Part shown: positions 15,697 to 23,803 of the stretch, one piece after another
Layout: every line of letters starts with the position of its first letter
Position numbering within the stretch: the stretch's first letter is position 1
From: Oligoflexia bacterium
Lineage (GTDB): Bacteria > Bdellovibrionota > Bacteriovoracia > Bacteriovoracales > Bacteriovoracaceae
DNA: 33,547 nt
Direction of reading: 5' to 3'
Assembly: GCA_015232355.1 (NCBI GenBank)
Contig: JADFZW010000040.1
Location: forward strand, 1 to 33,547
Program-made: the position numbers and the translations under genes
The notes under the pieces: generated by a model
The model's database searches: none
What the model was told of the DNA's origin: nothing
What the model saw: the letters and a program-made list of their open reading frames with translations, nothing else

Positions 15697-16596
15697 ATGT
15701 TCGGAATACTTTACTTATTAAGTGTGGATATTGGAAATGTAAATGATCTAACTCTGAAAGCTCTACACGCATTGAATAGCGGAGAGTATTTTGTAGTTGA
15801 AGATACTAGAGTATTTGCTGAATTATTAAAAAGAGTTTCCACAACATCCTCACCTTTAACATTTTCCCATGAAAGCATTAGAAAAAAAATTATCTCCTTT
15901 CACGATTACTCTGAAAAAATGAAAATTGACAAAATCATTTCACTCTTAAAAGAGGGAAATGATATCTATCTGGTTTCAGATGCCGGTAGTCCTATTATAT
16001 CTGATCCAGCATATCCACTAATAGAGCAAGCACTTAAAAATGATATCCAATTAAAATCAATACCGGGAGTAAGCTCTTTAATAATTGGATTAGAGTTATC
16101 AGGATTGCCTCCATATCCATTTCACTTTTTCGGCTTTTTCCCTCGAGAAAACTCTAAACAAGAAAAAATTATAAAAATTTTGGAGAGAACAAGTGGCACT
16201 AGTATATTTTTTGAATCACCAAAAAGATTGATTGAAACAGTCGATCTTTTAGTCACAAAATTATTTAGTAAATCAAGAAGTAACAATTCTACAAGATTTG
16301 CGATTTGCAGAGAACTAACAAAAAAATTTGAAAGCGTTTACCGCTTTAATATAAACGAATGGTCTGAAATAAAAGAGAGTATTATTTTAAAAGGTGAATT
16401 TTGTATTTTATTAAATATTGATGAAGAAACTGCCAACCTTGGAAAAACCAATCAAACAGATCAAGAACTTGTTATTCTGGCAGAAGAAATTATTAAGGTA
16501 GGAGCAAAGAAAAAATTACTAGCAAAATTACTAGGGCAAATTCTAGATAAAAACAGTAAAGAAATATATCAAAAATTAAACATCGTTAGTAAGTAA
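15697..16596 (+). CDS. rsmI: 16S rRNA (cytidine-2'-O)-methyltransferase RsmI
   Basis: Methylates the 2'-O of C1402 in 16S rRNA. 299 residues of the tetrapyrrole-methylase fold: LSVDIGNVNDLTLKALHAL (a variant of the usual ATPIGN), VVEDTR, ISFHDYSE, LVSDAGSPIISDPAYPLI, SIPGVSSLI, LSGLPPYPFHFFGFFPR, IFFESPKRL and ICRELTKKFESVYR appear in family order. AAGGT before ATG 15697 is a reasonable ribosome site. The first motif deviates (SVDIGN for ATPIGN), which could affect SAM or substrate contacts, but the remaining motifs are complete. Confidence 0.93.
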   Translation: MFGILYLLSVDIGNVNDLTLKALHALNSGEYFVVEDTRVFAELLKRVSTTSSPLTFSHESIRKKIISFHDYSEKMKIDKIISLLKEGNDIYLVSDAGSPIISDPAYPLIEQALKNDIQLKSIPGVSSLIIGLELSGLPPYPFHFFGFFPRENSKQEKIIKILERTSGTSIFFESPKRLIETVDLLVTKLFSKSRSNNSTRFAICRELTKKFESVYRFNINEWSEIKESIILKGEFCILLNIDEETANLGKTNQTDQELVILAEEIIKVGAKKKLLAKLLGQILDKNSKEIYQKLNIVSK

Positions 16597-16724
16597 CATA
16601 AACCTAAGCGTAAAGCATAAATCGCCATTAAGTATCTACACTCAAAATCCGATAAAACATTGTGCTGGAATTATAAATTAAAAATTATTAACTATTAATT
16701 ATTTTTTTAAAAAAGCTCAGTGTT

Positions 16725-18095
16725 ATGAAAAACAACAAAAAAGAAACACAAATTCAAATGTTAAAAAAAAACATTCAAATTCTTCAAGATGAACAAGAGG
16801 ATCGGGAATCAGTTATCTTCACCTTAAACACTAAAATAAAACGCTACAACAACTTAGTTAAATTTAGTGAAATTATCAGCTCTGCCGCTCAAGCAAAGAG
16901 AGCAGATAAAGAAGTCTATAAGAAAGGGGTAGCAAAATTAAAGGAATTAATTGAATGTGAAAATGTTAAAATTTATAGAGTGGATAAAGAAAAGCAAGAA
17001 GTATTTTATGAGATTAAAACTGTAAGTAACGATCGAGGTGGAGATCGGGATAAATTGCGAGTAAGCTATAAGATTGATGAGGAATCTATTCCAGGAGCAT
17101 GCGCCTACTATATGGCCATATTACATATTCCGGATGTCACTACCGATTCACGCAACAAAAAAAGTGAATTTGAAGACGAAACACAAGCTATAAAATATAG
17201 AGATATGCTACTTGCACCTCTAGTTGTGGAAGGTGAGTTGTTGGGAATTATTCAGGCAATAAATTCCACTAAAGGTAGTTTTAACAAAGAAGATATTCAA
17301 TTTATACAAACTGTATCTAATCAAATGAGTATTATACTACAGTATGTTTCTGCTGTTGAAAAAGCAAAAAAACAATTGTTCCAATTATCAAATGCATTTG
17401 CTATGGCCATAGATAAAAAGGATCGTTATACCGGAGGACACACTAAAAGAGTTGCTCACTTTTCTGAAGTAATTGGTAGAGAAATGAATCTATCTAAAAA
17501 AGAATTGGATGATCTTCGATTAGCAGGCGTTCTCCATGATGTTGGAAAAATCGGAATAGATGATAATATTTTGAAAAAGAGGGCCCCCTTGAGTAAAGAG
17601 GAGTTTGATGTAATGAAAGAACATCCTCGTTTGGGCCATGAAATTATAGGTAACATTGAAGGATTAAAAACTGTTGTTGATGGTATCCGTTTTCATCATG
17701 AAAGACCAGATGGTAAAGGATATCCCTACGGTATAAAGGGAAATGATATTTCCATCTTGGCACAAATAATATCAGTGGCCGACACTTTTGATGCTATTAT
17801 AAGTGATCGACCATATCGTAAAGGACTACCTCCTATGCGAGCATATAGGGAAATTGTTCAATATCGAGGCAGACAATTTTCAGAAGAAGTAGTGGATGCT
17901 TTTGAGAGTGTTTTTAAAAAATCTCATATGTATAAAGAAAATGAAAGAGATTTTGAACCAGTAACGAAATTAGAAGATGATGCTAATGAAAAGCAAAATA
18001 CTGTTATTGAAGTTAATGCAGGTGCAGGTGCTGGTGCTGGTGCTGGAGTTGGTGGTGCTGTTGGAGTTAAAGATCAGAAAAGAAAAGTTGGTTAA
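16725..18095 (+). CDS. GAF and HD-GYP domain protein, likely cyclic di-GMP phosphodiesterase
   Basis: 456 residues: an N-terminal coiled coil (about 1-45), a GAF sensor domain (about 50-210, ending LLAPLVVEGELLGIIQAINS), a short signalling helix and an HD-GYP domain (about 215-400). Metal and catalytic residues are intact: GGHTKRVAHFS, H271-D272 in LHDVGKIG, H324-H325-E326 in HHERPDGKGYP, and G332-Y333-P334. ADTFDAIISDRPYR is also present. HD-GYP enzymes with these residues usually hydrolyse c-di-GMP. The C-terminus ends in an Ala-Gly repeat, AGAGAGAGVGGAVGV, of no known role. No transmembrane segment is visible, so it acts in the cytoplasm. The phosphodiesterase-like MBL gene follows 106 bases later. 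Confidence 0.92.
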   Translation: MKNNKKETQIQMLKKNIQILQDEQEDRESVIFTLNTKIKRYNNLVKFSEIISSAAQAKRADKEVYKKGVAKLKELIECENVKIYRVDKEKQEVFYEIKTVSNDRGGDRDKLRVSYKIDEESIPGACAYYMAILHIPDVTTDSRNKKSEFEDETQAIKYRDMLLAPLVVEGELLGIIQAINSTKGSFNKEDIQFIQTVSNQMSIILQYVSAVEKAKKQLFQLSNAFAMAIDKKDRYTGGHTKRVAHFSEVIGREMNLSKKELDDLRLAGVLHDVGKIGIDDNILKKRAPLSKEEFDVMKEHPRLGHEIIGNIEGLKTVVDGIRFHHERPDGKGYPYGIKGNDISILAQIISVADTFDAIISDRPYRKGLPPMRAYREIVQYRGRQFSEEVVDAFESVFKKSHMYKENERDFEPVTKLEDDANEKQNTVIEVNAGAGAGAGAGVGGAVGVKDQKRKVG

Positions 18096-18201
18096 ATTAA
18101 TAAGAAATTCACAAAAGTTGATTAAAAATAAAATTTATTTTACAATTATTTCATGGCCTAAAAAATGTGCTGAATGTTTTGATGGAGAATGGAGATAAAT
18201 T

Positions 18202-18966
18202 ATGATTGTAAGAGTTATCGGTGGACATGGTGGTGTTTCACCAGGTTTTAAAGTTACATCTTATTTAATTGATGGACAACTTCTAATCGATGCTGGTTCA
18301 GTGGCAGAAGGAATTATGATAGAGGAACAAGTTAAAATTGACTATATTCTACTATCACATTCACATTTAGATCATATCAAAGACATAGCTTTTTTGTGTG
18401 ATAATTGTTTTGGTCAGAGGCCAAAACCTTTTGAAGTCTATGCTGATGATGAAGTAAAAAAAGCTATTACAACACATTTGATAAACGACATAATTTGGCC
18501 AGATTTTAGTAAACTACCCAGTAAAGAAAATCCTACTATGCGTTTTTATGGTACACACGCAGAGAAAGCATTTCAATTGGAAGATTTTAAAATATTGCCT
18601 GTGCCAGTAAATCATCCATGCAATGCCATGGGTTTTATTGTAGAAAAAAAAGATAAGGCCGTTGTTTTTACTCAAGATACAGGACCTACAGATCGAATTT
18701 GGGAATTAGCAAAAGGTTACAAAAATTTAAAGGCAATATTTACTGAAATCAGCTTTCCAAATTTCATGCAAAAGGTGGCCAATAATAGTTTTCATCATAC
18801 TCCTAATACATTAAAGGAAGAGCTCAAAAAAATGCCTGCAGATGTTCCAATCTTTGTCGGTCATCTAAAACCAAACTTTCAAACTCTTCTCTACAAAGAG
18901 ATTGGAGAAATTGGAGATGATAGAATTGTAGTTTTAGGTTCTGATGATCAAAGCTATTTACTTTGA
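18202..18966 (+). CDS. Metallo-beta-lactamase-fold hydrolase, class II cyclic nucleotide phosphodiesterase-like
   Basis: 254 residues. Metal ligands H53, H55, D57 and H58 are in LSHSHLDHIKDIAFL; further His residues follow in PVNHPCNAMGF, and TQDTGPTD supplies the bridging Asp. A late GHLKP holds the last His. This order and the opening GGHGGVSPGFKVTSYLIDGQLLIDAGS resemble class II cAMP phosphodiesterases, so cyclic nucleotide hydrolysis is the best guess; RNase Z-like or other MBL activities are possible. GGAG before ATG 18202 supports the start. The stop overlaps the convergent membrane protein gene by 13 bases. Confidence 0.75.
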   Translation: MIVRVIGGHGGVSPGFKVTSYLIDGQLLIDAGSVAEGIMIEEQVKIDYILLSHSHLDHIKDIAFLCDNCFGQRPKPFEVYADDEVKKAITTHLINDIIWPDFSKLPSKENPTMRFYGTHAEKAFQLEDFKILPVPVNHPCNAMGFIVEKKDKAVVFTQDTGPTDRIWELAKGYKNLKAIFTEISFPNFMQKVANNSFHHTPNTLKEELKKMPADVPIFVGHLKPNFQTLLYKEIGEIGDDRIVVLGSDDQSYLL

Positions 18967-20768
18967 AATTTTTTTATTGCTTTTTTATAGCAAATTCGTC
19001 CTAATAATATCATTAATCCTAAAACAATGGATGCTGGAGAAATTATATTTGCAATCATTTGCATAATGCTCATTTTAAAAGGAATTTCTTTGTAATTAAC
19101 AAAGTTTTTAACAATATCTAGTTCAGTTAATTTAAATCTATCACCTGCTTTGCAATTATTTTCTTGCGGAAACAGATAGCATCTCGGATCGTTAATGTTA
19201 AGAAAACCATTCTCTTCTAAAAAAACACTTCCTGTTTTAACTTTCATTTTAGGAAGAATTTCTAATCTATATCCAAAAATTGGAGCATAACATATTGTTG
19301 AAGTATATTTGTATATAAAAGGCTCGTTAGGAAAAAGAAGAGAAAGTGCGGTCAAATCTTTCCTTTCCTTATAAAAACCAGGTATTAAAATGTTTGTAAT
19401 GGAATGATTTTTAGCAAAATTATCAAGATCAGCAAAAGCACTCAAAATAATATTTGCCTTATATTTTTCATTTTGATAATGGCCTCGATCACTTAAATAA
19501 AAATTAATACATACGATACTGATTAGAATAATTTGCACCTTTGAATTGTGAAACAATCGTGGAAGTATTCTAGAAATATCTATGGCCACAAAAATGATAA
19601 TCGGAATATAAATGGCATACCAACGTGTAGGTGCACTTAATTGGTTAACAATGGGAATTTTTTTAAAAAATGGGTATAAAATATCATTATGATAATTTAA
19701 AATAACTGGAATTATAAGTAAGATTAAAATTGCTATAATTGACCAAATTGCAGACGATTTCAGATTAAACTTAAATTCTATATCTAATTTTTTTTTGTTA
19801 CTATACCTATAAAAAAAACAAACTCCCGCTAAAGCAAGAATAAAAAAGGGAATAATACCCATCTGATATTCTAATTCGTGCCTTTGTATACTCCATATAA
19901 TATTACTCCATTCATCTTTTAATGCAAAATCAGGAGGGACAAAGATCAATAATTTAAGAGGATAAAGGAAACTATTAAATAAAGAATTTATCCCCGGAAT
20001 AGGATAAAAACTTTTTGAAAATTTCGAATAATATGAAATGGCTGCAATTAACTTCATAGAAGAAAAAATTACTGCTAAAAAAAATCCACTAGCAATTCTT
20101 AATATCGAATTTTTAAATGAAAATCTAACATCAATATTAAAATAAAAAGCAAAAAACACACAGACAGCAAATGACAATATTACAACAAACACAGATCCAC
20201 TAAAGATAAAGTATGTAACAACCAACGCAACCAACAGTATAGAGATTAACAAATCTTTGATTCCAAAGATGCAATAGAGAACAAATGGAATAAAAAGATA
20301 ATTTAAATAAGTAAGATGTCCAACAATTAATCTAGATATAAAAAAACTATTAAATACAAATAAGTTAGCACCAAGAAGTGATGTCCATAGAGAAACATTA
20401 CAAACTTTGTTTAATAATAAACACGACGATATTAGAGATACTGTTAATGAAAAGATAGATAGTGCAAATACACCATTTACAGGTCCAAAATAATATAGAA
20501 AAACATTTTGAAGAGAGTAAAATTCATTTTGAGGATCAGCAAAACCAGGAATTCCTGCACAAAAAGAAGGAGAAAACCATTGTAAAGAAAACCATCCATT
20601 TTGTTTTATCCAAATAGCATAATTTAAAAAATAGGAAAGAATTGAATAATCATGACCAAATAATTTATTTTCATTTGGAAAAAAATCACTAAAAATTAAA
20701 ACAAAAATTAAAATAATGGTAATTGCAGTAAAGAAAAAAAAGATTCCAGAAATGGATTTATTTTTCAA
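18954..20768 (-). CDS. Large multi-pass membrane protein, YfhO/GT-C-like
   Basis: 604 residues with about a dozen hydrophobic segments across nearly the whole length. The first loop reads HDYSILSYFLNYAIWIKQNGWFSLQW, followed by GFADPQNEFYSLQNVFLYYFGP and GHLTYLNYLFIPFVL. These resemble the early loops of YfhO and GT-C membrane glycosyltransferases, which use lipid-linked sugar donors at the outer face of the membrane. A late soluble stretch (about 420-570) precedes the last membrane helix and KKAIKKFQSK. Substrate unknown. The start is TTG at 20768, preceded by AAGGAAAT; no ATG occurs before the first helix. Confidence 0.75.
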   Translation of the reverse strand: MKNKSISGIFFFFTAITIILIFVLIFSDFFPNENKLFGHDYSILSYFLNYAIWIKQNGWFSLQWFSPSFCAGIPGFADPQNEFYSLQNVFLYYFGPVNGVFALSIFSLTVSLISSCLLLNKVCNVSLWTSLLGANLFVFNSFFISRLIVGHLTYLNYLFIPFVLYCIFGIKDLLISILLVALVVTYFIFSGSVFVVILSFAVCVFFAFYFNIDVRFSFKNSILRIASGFFLAVIFSSMKLIAAISYYSKFSKSFYPIPGINSLFNSFLYPLKLLIFVPPDFALKDEWSNIIWSIQRHELEYQMGIIPFFILALAGVCFFYRYSNKKKLDIEFKFNLKSSAIWSIIAILILLIIPVILNYHNDILYPFFKKIPIVNQLSAPTRWYAIYIPIIIFVAIDISRILPRLFHNSKVQIILISIVCINFYLSDRGHYQNEKYKANIILSAFADLDNFAKNHSITNILIPGFYKERKDLTALSLLFPNEPFIYKYTSTICYAPIFGYRLEILPKMKVKTGSVFLEENGFLNINDPRCYLFPQENNCKAGDRFKLTELDIVKNFVNYKEIPFKMSIMQMIANIISPASIVLGLMILLGRICYKKAIKKFQSK

Positions 20769-20895
20769 TATTAATTTCCTTCAGCATTTTCTAATATAGT
20801 CATCCATAAAATGGTAAATAAAATTTCTTTTATTGTAAACATACCTATTTGTTTTCTATTTGTTTCCTAAAGTTTAAATTTTCATTGCCGATTAG

Positions 20896-20910
20896 TTGAC
20901 TATAGTCATT
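20896..20910. promoter_or_regulatory. Palindrome TGACTATAGTCA upstream of the acyltransferase gene
   Basis: A perfect 12-base palindrome occupies 20897-20908, 58 bases before the acyltransferase start. With flanks it reads GACTATAGTCATT (20898-20910), which matches GACTATAGTTATT (23768-23780) upstream of the giant gene in 12 of 13 positions. Candidate operator for a dimeric regulator. TTGACT at 20896 could also be a -35, but no good -10 follows. Confidence 0.45.
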
Positions 20911-20966
20911 CACATACTCTCTTTAATCAAAAAATAAAGTGTGAAAAGTATAAAAGGTGTAACATT

Positions 20967-22061
20967 ATGGTAGCTAGAGTATTAAAACCCAGATTTCGTC
21001 CAAGATATAGATATGAACAACAAATAAAAGTAAAAGAAAGCGAAAAAGATAAAAATAAAGATACTACAATCTTTAGTAACTCTTTTGTCAACCATCACAA
21101 TTATCACAAATCCCAAAACTCACAAAATAATACTTCAAAACAACTATTCATGCTGAAAGAGAGACGCTCTAAAATTGATTATGAAGAAAAATTTTCAATA
21201 CCAGATATTAGTGCAATAAAATCTCTTTCTCCCGAATTTCGTCGTGAGATGCTCAAAATGATCTCCCCATGGGAGTGGCTTTGCAATCCAACATTCTTAG
21301 GATTAGAAAATATTCCTAAAGAGGGACCTGTACTCTTTGTCGCCAATCATACATTAATGGCCATATTAGATATCGTTTGTTTATCCAAAAAACTTTTTGA
21401 AAGTAAGGGTATCGCTTTAAATATTTTGGCCGATCACTATCATTATAAGATCCCATATTGGCGCGATTTTTTATATCGTATAGGTGTTGTTGATGGTACT
21501 CGTGCTAATTGCTCATATTTGATGAAAGAAAAACAATATTTATTGGTATTTCCAGGTGGAGCAAGAGAAGCATTTAAATTAAAAGGAGAAAAATATACTC
21601 TGATTTGGAAACAACGATCCGGCTTTGCTCACATGGCGATTAAACATCAATGTCCAATTATACCTGTATCTTCCGTTGGTCCAGAGGAATGCTATGATAT
21701 TTTAATTGACAATCAAGAGATTTACAACTCTCCATTAGGTCGGTTATTTAAAACAATAGGGTATAAACAAGAAAATATTTTTCCTGTTGTAAAAGGAATT
21801 GGTCCCACAATAATTCCAAAACCACAAAAATTTTATATTAAATTTGGCAAACCTATAGATACAAGTTCTCTAAATGGTGAATGTGATAATATTCAATATT
21901 GCATTGATATTTACGATTACACAAAAAATGAAATACAACGAGGAATAGATGAGTTGCTAATTTTACGCTCTGATAATGATCAATCAGAAATTGTAAAAAG
22001 GTTAAAAGACAAGTTATTAGAAATATCTATTGATCAAATTGTAAAATTTTTAACAAAATAA
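20967..22061 (+). CDS. LPLAT/MGAT-type acyltransferase
   Basis: 364 residues. Residues 1-80 are basic and hydrophilic and probably disordered. The acyltransferase domain (about 105-330) has the catalytic His in VLFVANHTLMAILDIV (H128, with Asp D135 at spacing x6 instead of the usual x4), then LLVFPGGAREAFK (about 192-204), IWKQRSGFAHMAI and PIIPVSSVGPEE. FPGGAREA is the mark of the MGAT/DGAT2-like branch of the lysophospholipid acyltransferase superfamily, so it likely acylates a glycerolipid or other alcohol at the inner membrane face. AAGGTG precedes ATG 20967. The end overlaps the convergent HAD-like gene by 12 bases. Exact substrate unknown. Confidence 0.82.
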   Translation: MVARVLKPRFRPRYRYEQQIKVKESEKDKNKDTTIFSNSFVNHHNYHKSQNSQNNTSKQLFMLKERRSKIDYEEKFSIPDISAIKSLSPEFRREMLKMISPWEWLCNPTFLGLENIPKEGPVLFVANHTLMAILDIVCLSKKLFESKGIALNILADHYHYKIPYWRDFLYRIGVVDGTRANCSYLMKEKQYLLVFPGGAREAFKLKGEKYTLIWKQRSGFAHMAIKHQCPIIPVSSVGPEECYDILIDNQEIYNSPLGRLFKTIGYKQENIFPVVKGIGPTIIPKPQKFYIKFGKPIDTSSLNGECDNIQYCIDIYDYTKNEIQRGIDELLILRSDNDQSEIVKRLKDKLLEISIDQIVKFLTK

Positions 22062-22976
22062 TTCTTTATTCAACATCTCTTTTGCAATGATTACTAAATC
22101 ATTTGGATGTGATATTGATTTTAAATTTGCAATTACATTATTTGTAGCAAGATTTTTTGACCAAGATGGAGTAAATGGAGTAATCATCAAATAAGCTTTT
22201 AAATTTTTAAAAGATATCTCTTCTTGTTGTAATACTAATGGTAGTGCTAAATCTAAGGAAAAGACATCACCCACGACCACATCTGGAATTTCCTCGAGTA
22301 AAGCTGTTTTATAATGGCCGCGATCTATCCATATCATTCGATCACCAAATAATGACTGACGGGTAGTAGGGTCTGCAGTTAACATATTTTTTCTTGCTAA
22401 TCCTCGTAACTTCAGTCGATTAAAATTCACACTTAATTGATTCTCATCTAGAGGAAAACCATGACGTTTAAGAGTGGAAGCAACTAAATCAGTGGTAAAA
22501 TTAGTACAAATAACAACATCTACTATTTCAGTTAATTCTTGAAGTGCAGACATCGCATTCGCAAGTGGGGTGTGTCCTGTATTAGCAAGATAACGATTAC
22601 AACCAATATGAAAGATATCACTTCCAAGCTTACCCAAATCATGATGGCCCTTTTCTTCTAATCGATTTTTTAAATGTAAGCACTTTTGCTCTTCATTGGC
22701 CAAAATCCCTATTCCTTCAACTGTTGCATTGTGAAGTAGGAAAGGATCTTCATCAGCAAAAGCACTAATACGTCCATCACTATGCCATCCAAAAAGATGC
22801 GGTGTAAGCGCTATTTTTTTCTGAACTGATTGTAAACAATCCTCTATAAATGATCTTTCAATACCACTGATAATAGAGAGTTGTTCAACTCTGGCCTCAT
22901 CCACAGATTTTGCTTGGCCACTAATATCAGTCCAAACTCCATCAAAATCCACTAAAAACTTTAACCTCGATCGCAT
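22050..22976 (-). CDS. HAD-superfamily-like hydrolase
   Basis: 308 residues. Motif I FLVDFDGVWTD gives nucleophile D10 and acid D12; motif II is probably VVICTNFTTD; motif IV is VVVGDVFSLDLALP with the acidic pair. A large cap-like insert (about 30-145) with several His and Cys separates motifs I and II. HAD phosphatases act on small phosphorylated metabolites, but the substrate cannot be told. AAGGAGAG lies just upstream of ATG 22976, a strong start. It is transcribed divergently from the gene at 23280, and a hairpin (23007-23034) lies in its 5' leader region. Confidence 0.72.
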   Translation of the reverse strand: MRSRLKFLVDFDGVWTDISGQAKSVDEARVEQLSIISGIERSFIEDCLQSVQKKIALTPHLFGWHSDGRISAFADEDPFLLHNATVEGIGILANEEQKCLHLKNRLEEKGHHDLGKLGSDIFHIGCNRYLANTGHTPLANAMSALQELTEIVDVVICTNFTTDLVASTLKRHGFPLDENQLSVNFNRLKLRGLARKNMLTADPTTRQSLFGDRMIWIDRGHYKTALLEEIPDVVVGDVFSLDLALPLVLQQEEISFKNLKAYLMITPFTPSWSKNLATNNVIANLKSISHPNDLVIIAKEMLNKELFC

Positions 22977-23006
22977 CTATTCTCTCCTTGTAATATATTT
23001 TATATC

Positions 23007-23038
23007 AAAAGTGACAACTTTTGTTGGCACTTTTTTTT
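23007..23038 (+). terminator. Terminator-like hairpin between divergent genes
   Basis: AAAAGTGACAAC (23007-23018), a TTTT loop and GTTGGCACTTTT (23023-23034) form a 12-base stem with one mismatch, followed by more T residues to 23038. On the plus strand this is a good Rho-independent terminator, but no plus-strand gene ends nearby; the last is at 22061. On the minus strand it sits 31 bases before the HAD gene start. It may stop antisense transcription, or serve as an operator or leader structure. Confidence 0.6.
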
Positions 23039-23174
23039 CCACAAAACTTACTTGCATTTATATTTATTTTTTTTCTTTAAGGCAACAAAAAGTTTATCTA
23101 TTCGAAATAATTAAAGAATATTAGAAAACAAAAACTTTTTATAAATTAAAATAAACAAATAAATAAATATTATT

Positions 23175-23202
23175 TTGATTAATTTCAAATATAAGTTACA
23201 AT
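23175..23202 (+). promoter_or_regulatory. Candidate sigma-70-type promoter
   Basis: TTGATT (23175-23180), a 16-base spacer and TACAAT (23197-23202) match four of six and five of six bases of the -35 and -10 consensus. It would start transcription about 70 bases before the small coiled-coil gene, which may be cotranscribed with the giant gene. In such AT-rich sequence chance matches are common. Confidence 0.4.
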
Positions 23203-23279
23203 CAGCTTCCAATTCATAATAGACAAAGCAAAATGATTATTTTGTTATTATTCACGAACAATACGGAGAGGTAATTTAT

Positions 23280-23612
23280 ATGGGAAAAATTGATGACTTC
23301 GAAGTAGAGTTTTCAAGAAGTATAAAAAAGTTAATGGAAGCTATGACCCACTTAGAGCTAGCAATTGCTCATCAAAAGAAAATAATTGTTGATGATTCAA
23401 GAATATTAAAAGACATCACTAGCAAATTAGCAGAAGTAAAAAAACTGCAAAACAAGATTGATGGTAATGGCAATAGCAACTATGATAACTTCGAAGAATT
23501 TGAAGAAGTAAATGAACTGGTTCATGCAAAAGAATTAAAAACAAAAATTAATTCCTTGTTAAAAGAGATGAACAAATTGGCCATGCATTCGGTAGAAAAG
23601 AATGATTCATAA
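23280..23612 (+). CDS. Small coiled-coil protein upstream of the giant gene
   Basis: 110 residues, not recognised. It is almost entirely helical and charged (MGKIDDFEVEFSRSIKKLMEAMTHLELAIAHQKK..., then ILKDITSKLAEVKKLQNKI), with a short Gly/Asn/Ser-rich hinge (about 60-68) and a second helix to the end. It has no signal peptide and no cysteine, so it is cytoplasmic; it could dimerise as a coiled coil. GGAGAGG just before ATG 23280 is one of the best ribosome sites in the window. The giant gene begins 191 bases later on the same strand. No function is assigned. Confidence 0.65.
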   Translation: MGKIDDFEVEFSRSIKKLMEAMTHLELAIAHQKKIIVDDSRILKDITSKLAEVKKLQNKIDGNGNSNYDNFEEFEEVNELVHAKELKTKINSLLKEMNKLAMHSVEKNDS

Positions 23613-23733
23613 ATTTTAAATAAATTTAATTTAAATTTCACATTCATATTTACTTTCATATTTGCGTTTGTATTCACAATAATTTTCCTGCTTATTCCAA
23701 TATACATTTTTTAATTTATACCGATAAACATTG

Positions 23734-23787
23734 TATAGTCTTCCTGCCCCTTAATCATTTTGTGGAAGACTATAGTTATTGACTATA
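23734..23787. promoter_or_regulatory. Inverted repeat and GACTATA motifs before the giant gene
   Basis: TATAGTCTTCC (23734-23744) and GGAAGACTATA (23764-23774) form a perfect 11-base inverted repeat around a 19-base loop. A further GACTATA lies at 23781-23787. The array ends about 16 bases before the GTG start. No T-run follows the stem, so a classical terminator is unlikely; an operator or mRNA leader hairpin fits better. One copy matches the palindrome at 20897 in 12 of 13 bases. Confidence 0.5.
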
Positions 23788-23803
23788 TCAACAGGTAATT
23801 TTT

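Larger units (their letters stand above)
22977..23279. other. AT-rich divergent intergenic region, no gene seen
   Basis: This 303-base gap separates the divergent HAD-like gene and the small coiled-coil gene. It contains the hairpin at 23007-23038, a candidate promoter at 23175-23202, a small inverted repeat CAAAAT-GATT-ATTTTG near 23230-23245, and the GGAGAGG ribosome site of the next gene. No coding frame or RNA gene is apparent. Confidence 0.6.

Noticed and set aside
17977..18198. Plus-strand frame of 73 codons rich in Val/Leu at the end of the HD-GYP gene
   Set aside because: It is the GGTGCTGGTGCT repeat read in another frame and has no ribosome site; the HD-GYP frame is clearly the coding one.
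20820..20880. A 19-codon ORF starting with ATG near 20812 in the gap before the acyltransferase gene
   Set aside because: No Shine-Dalgarno and no motif; too short to support as a gene.
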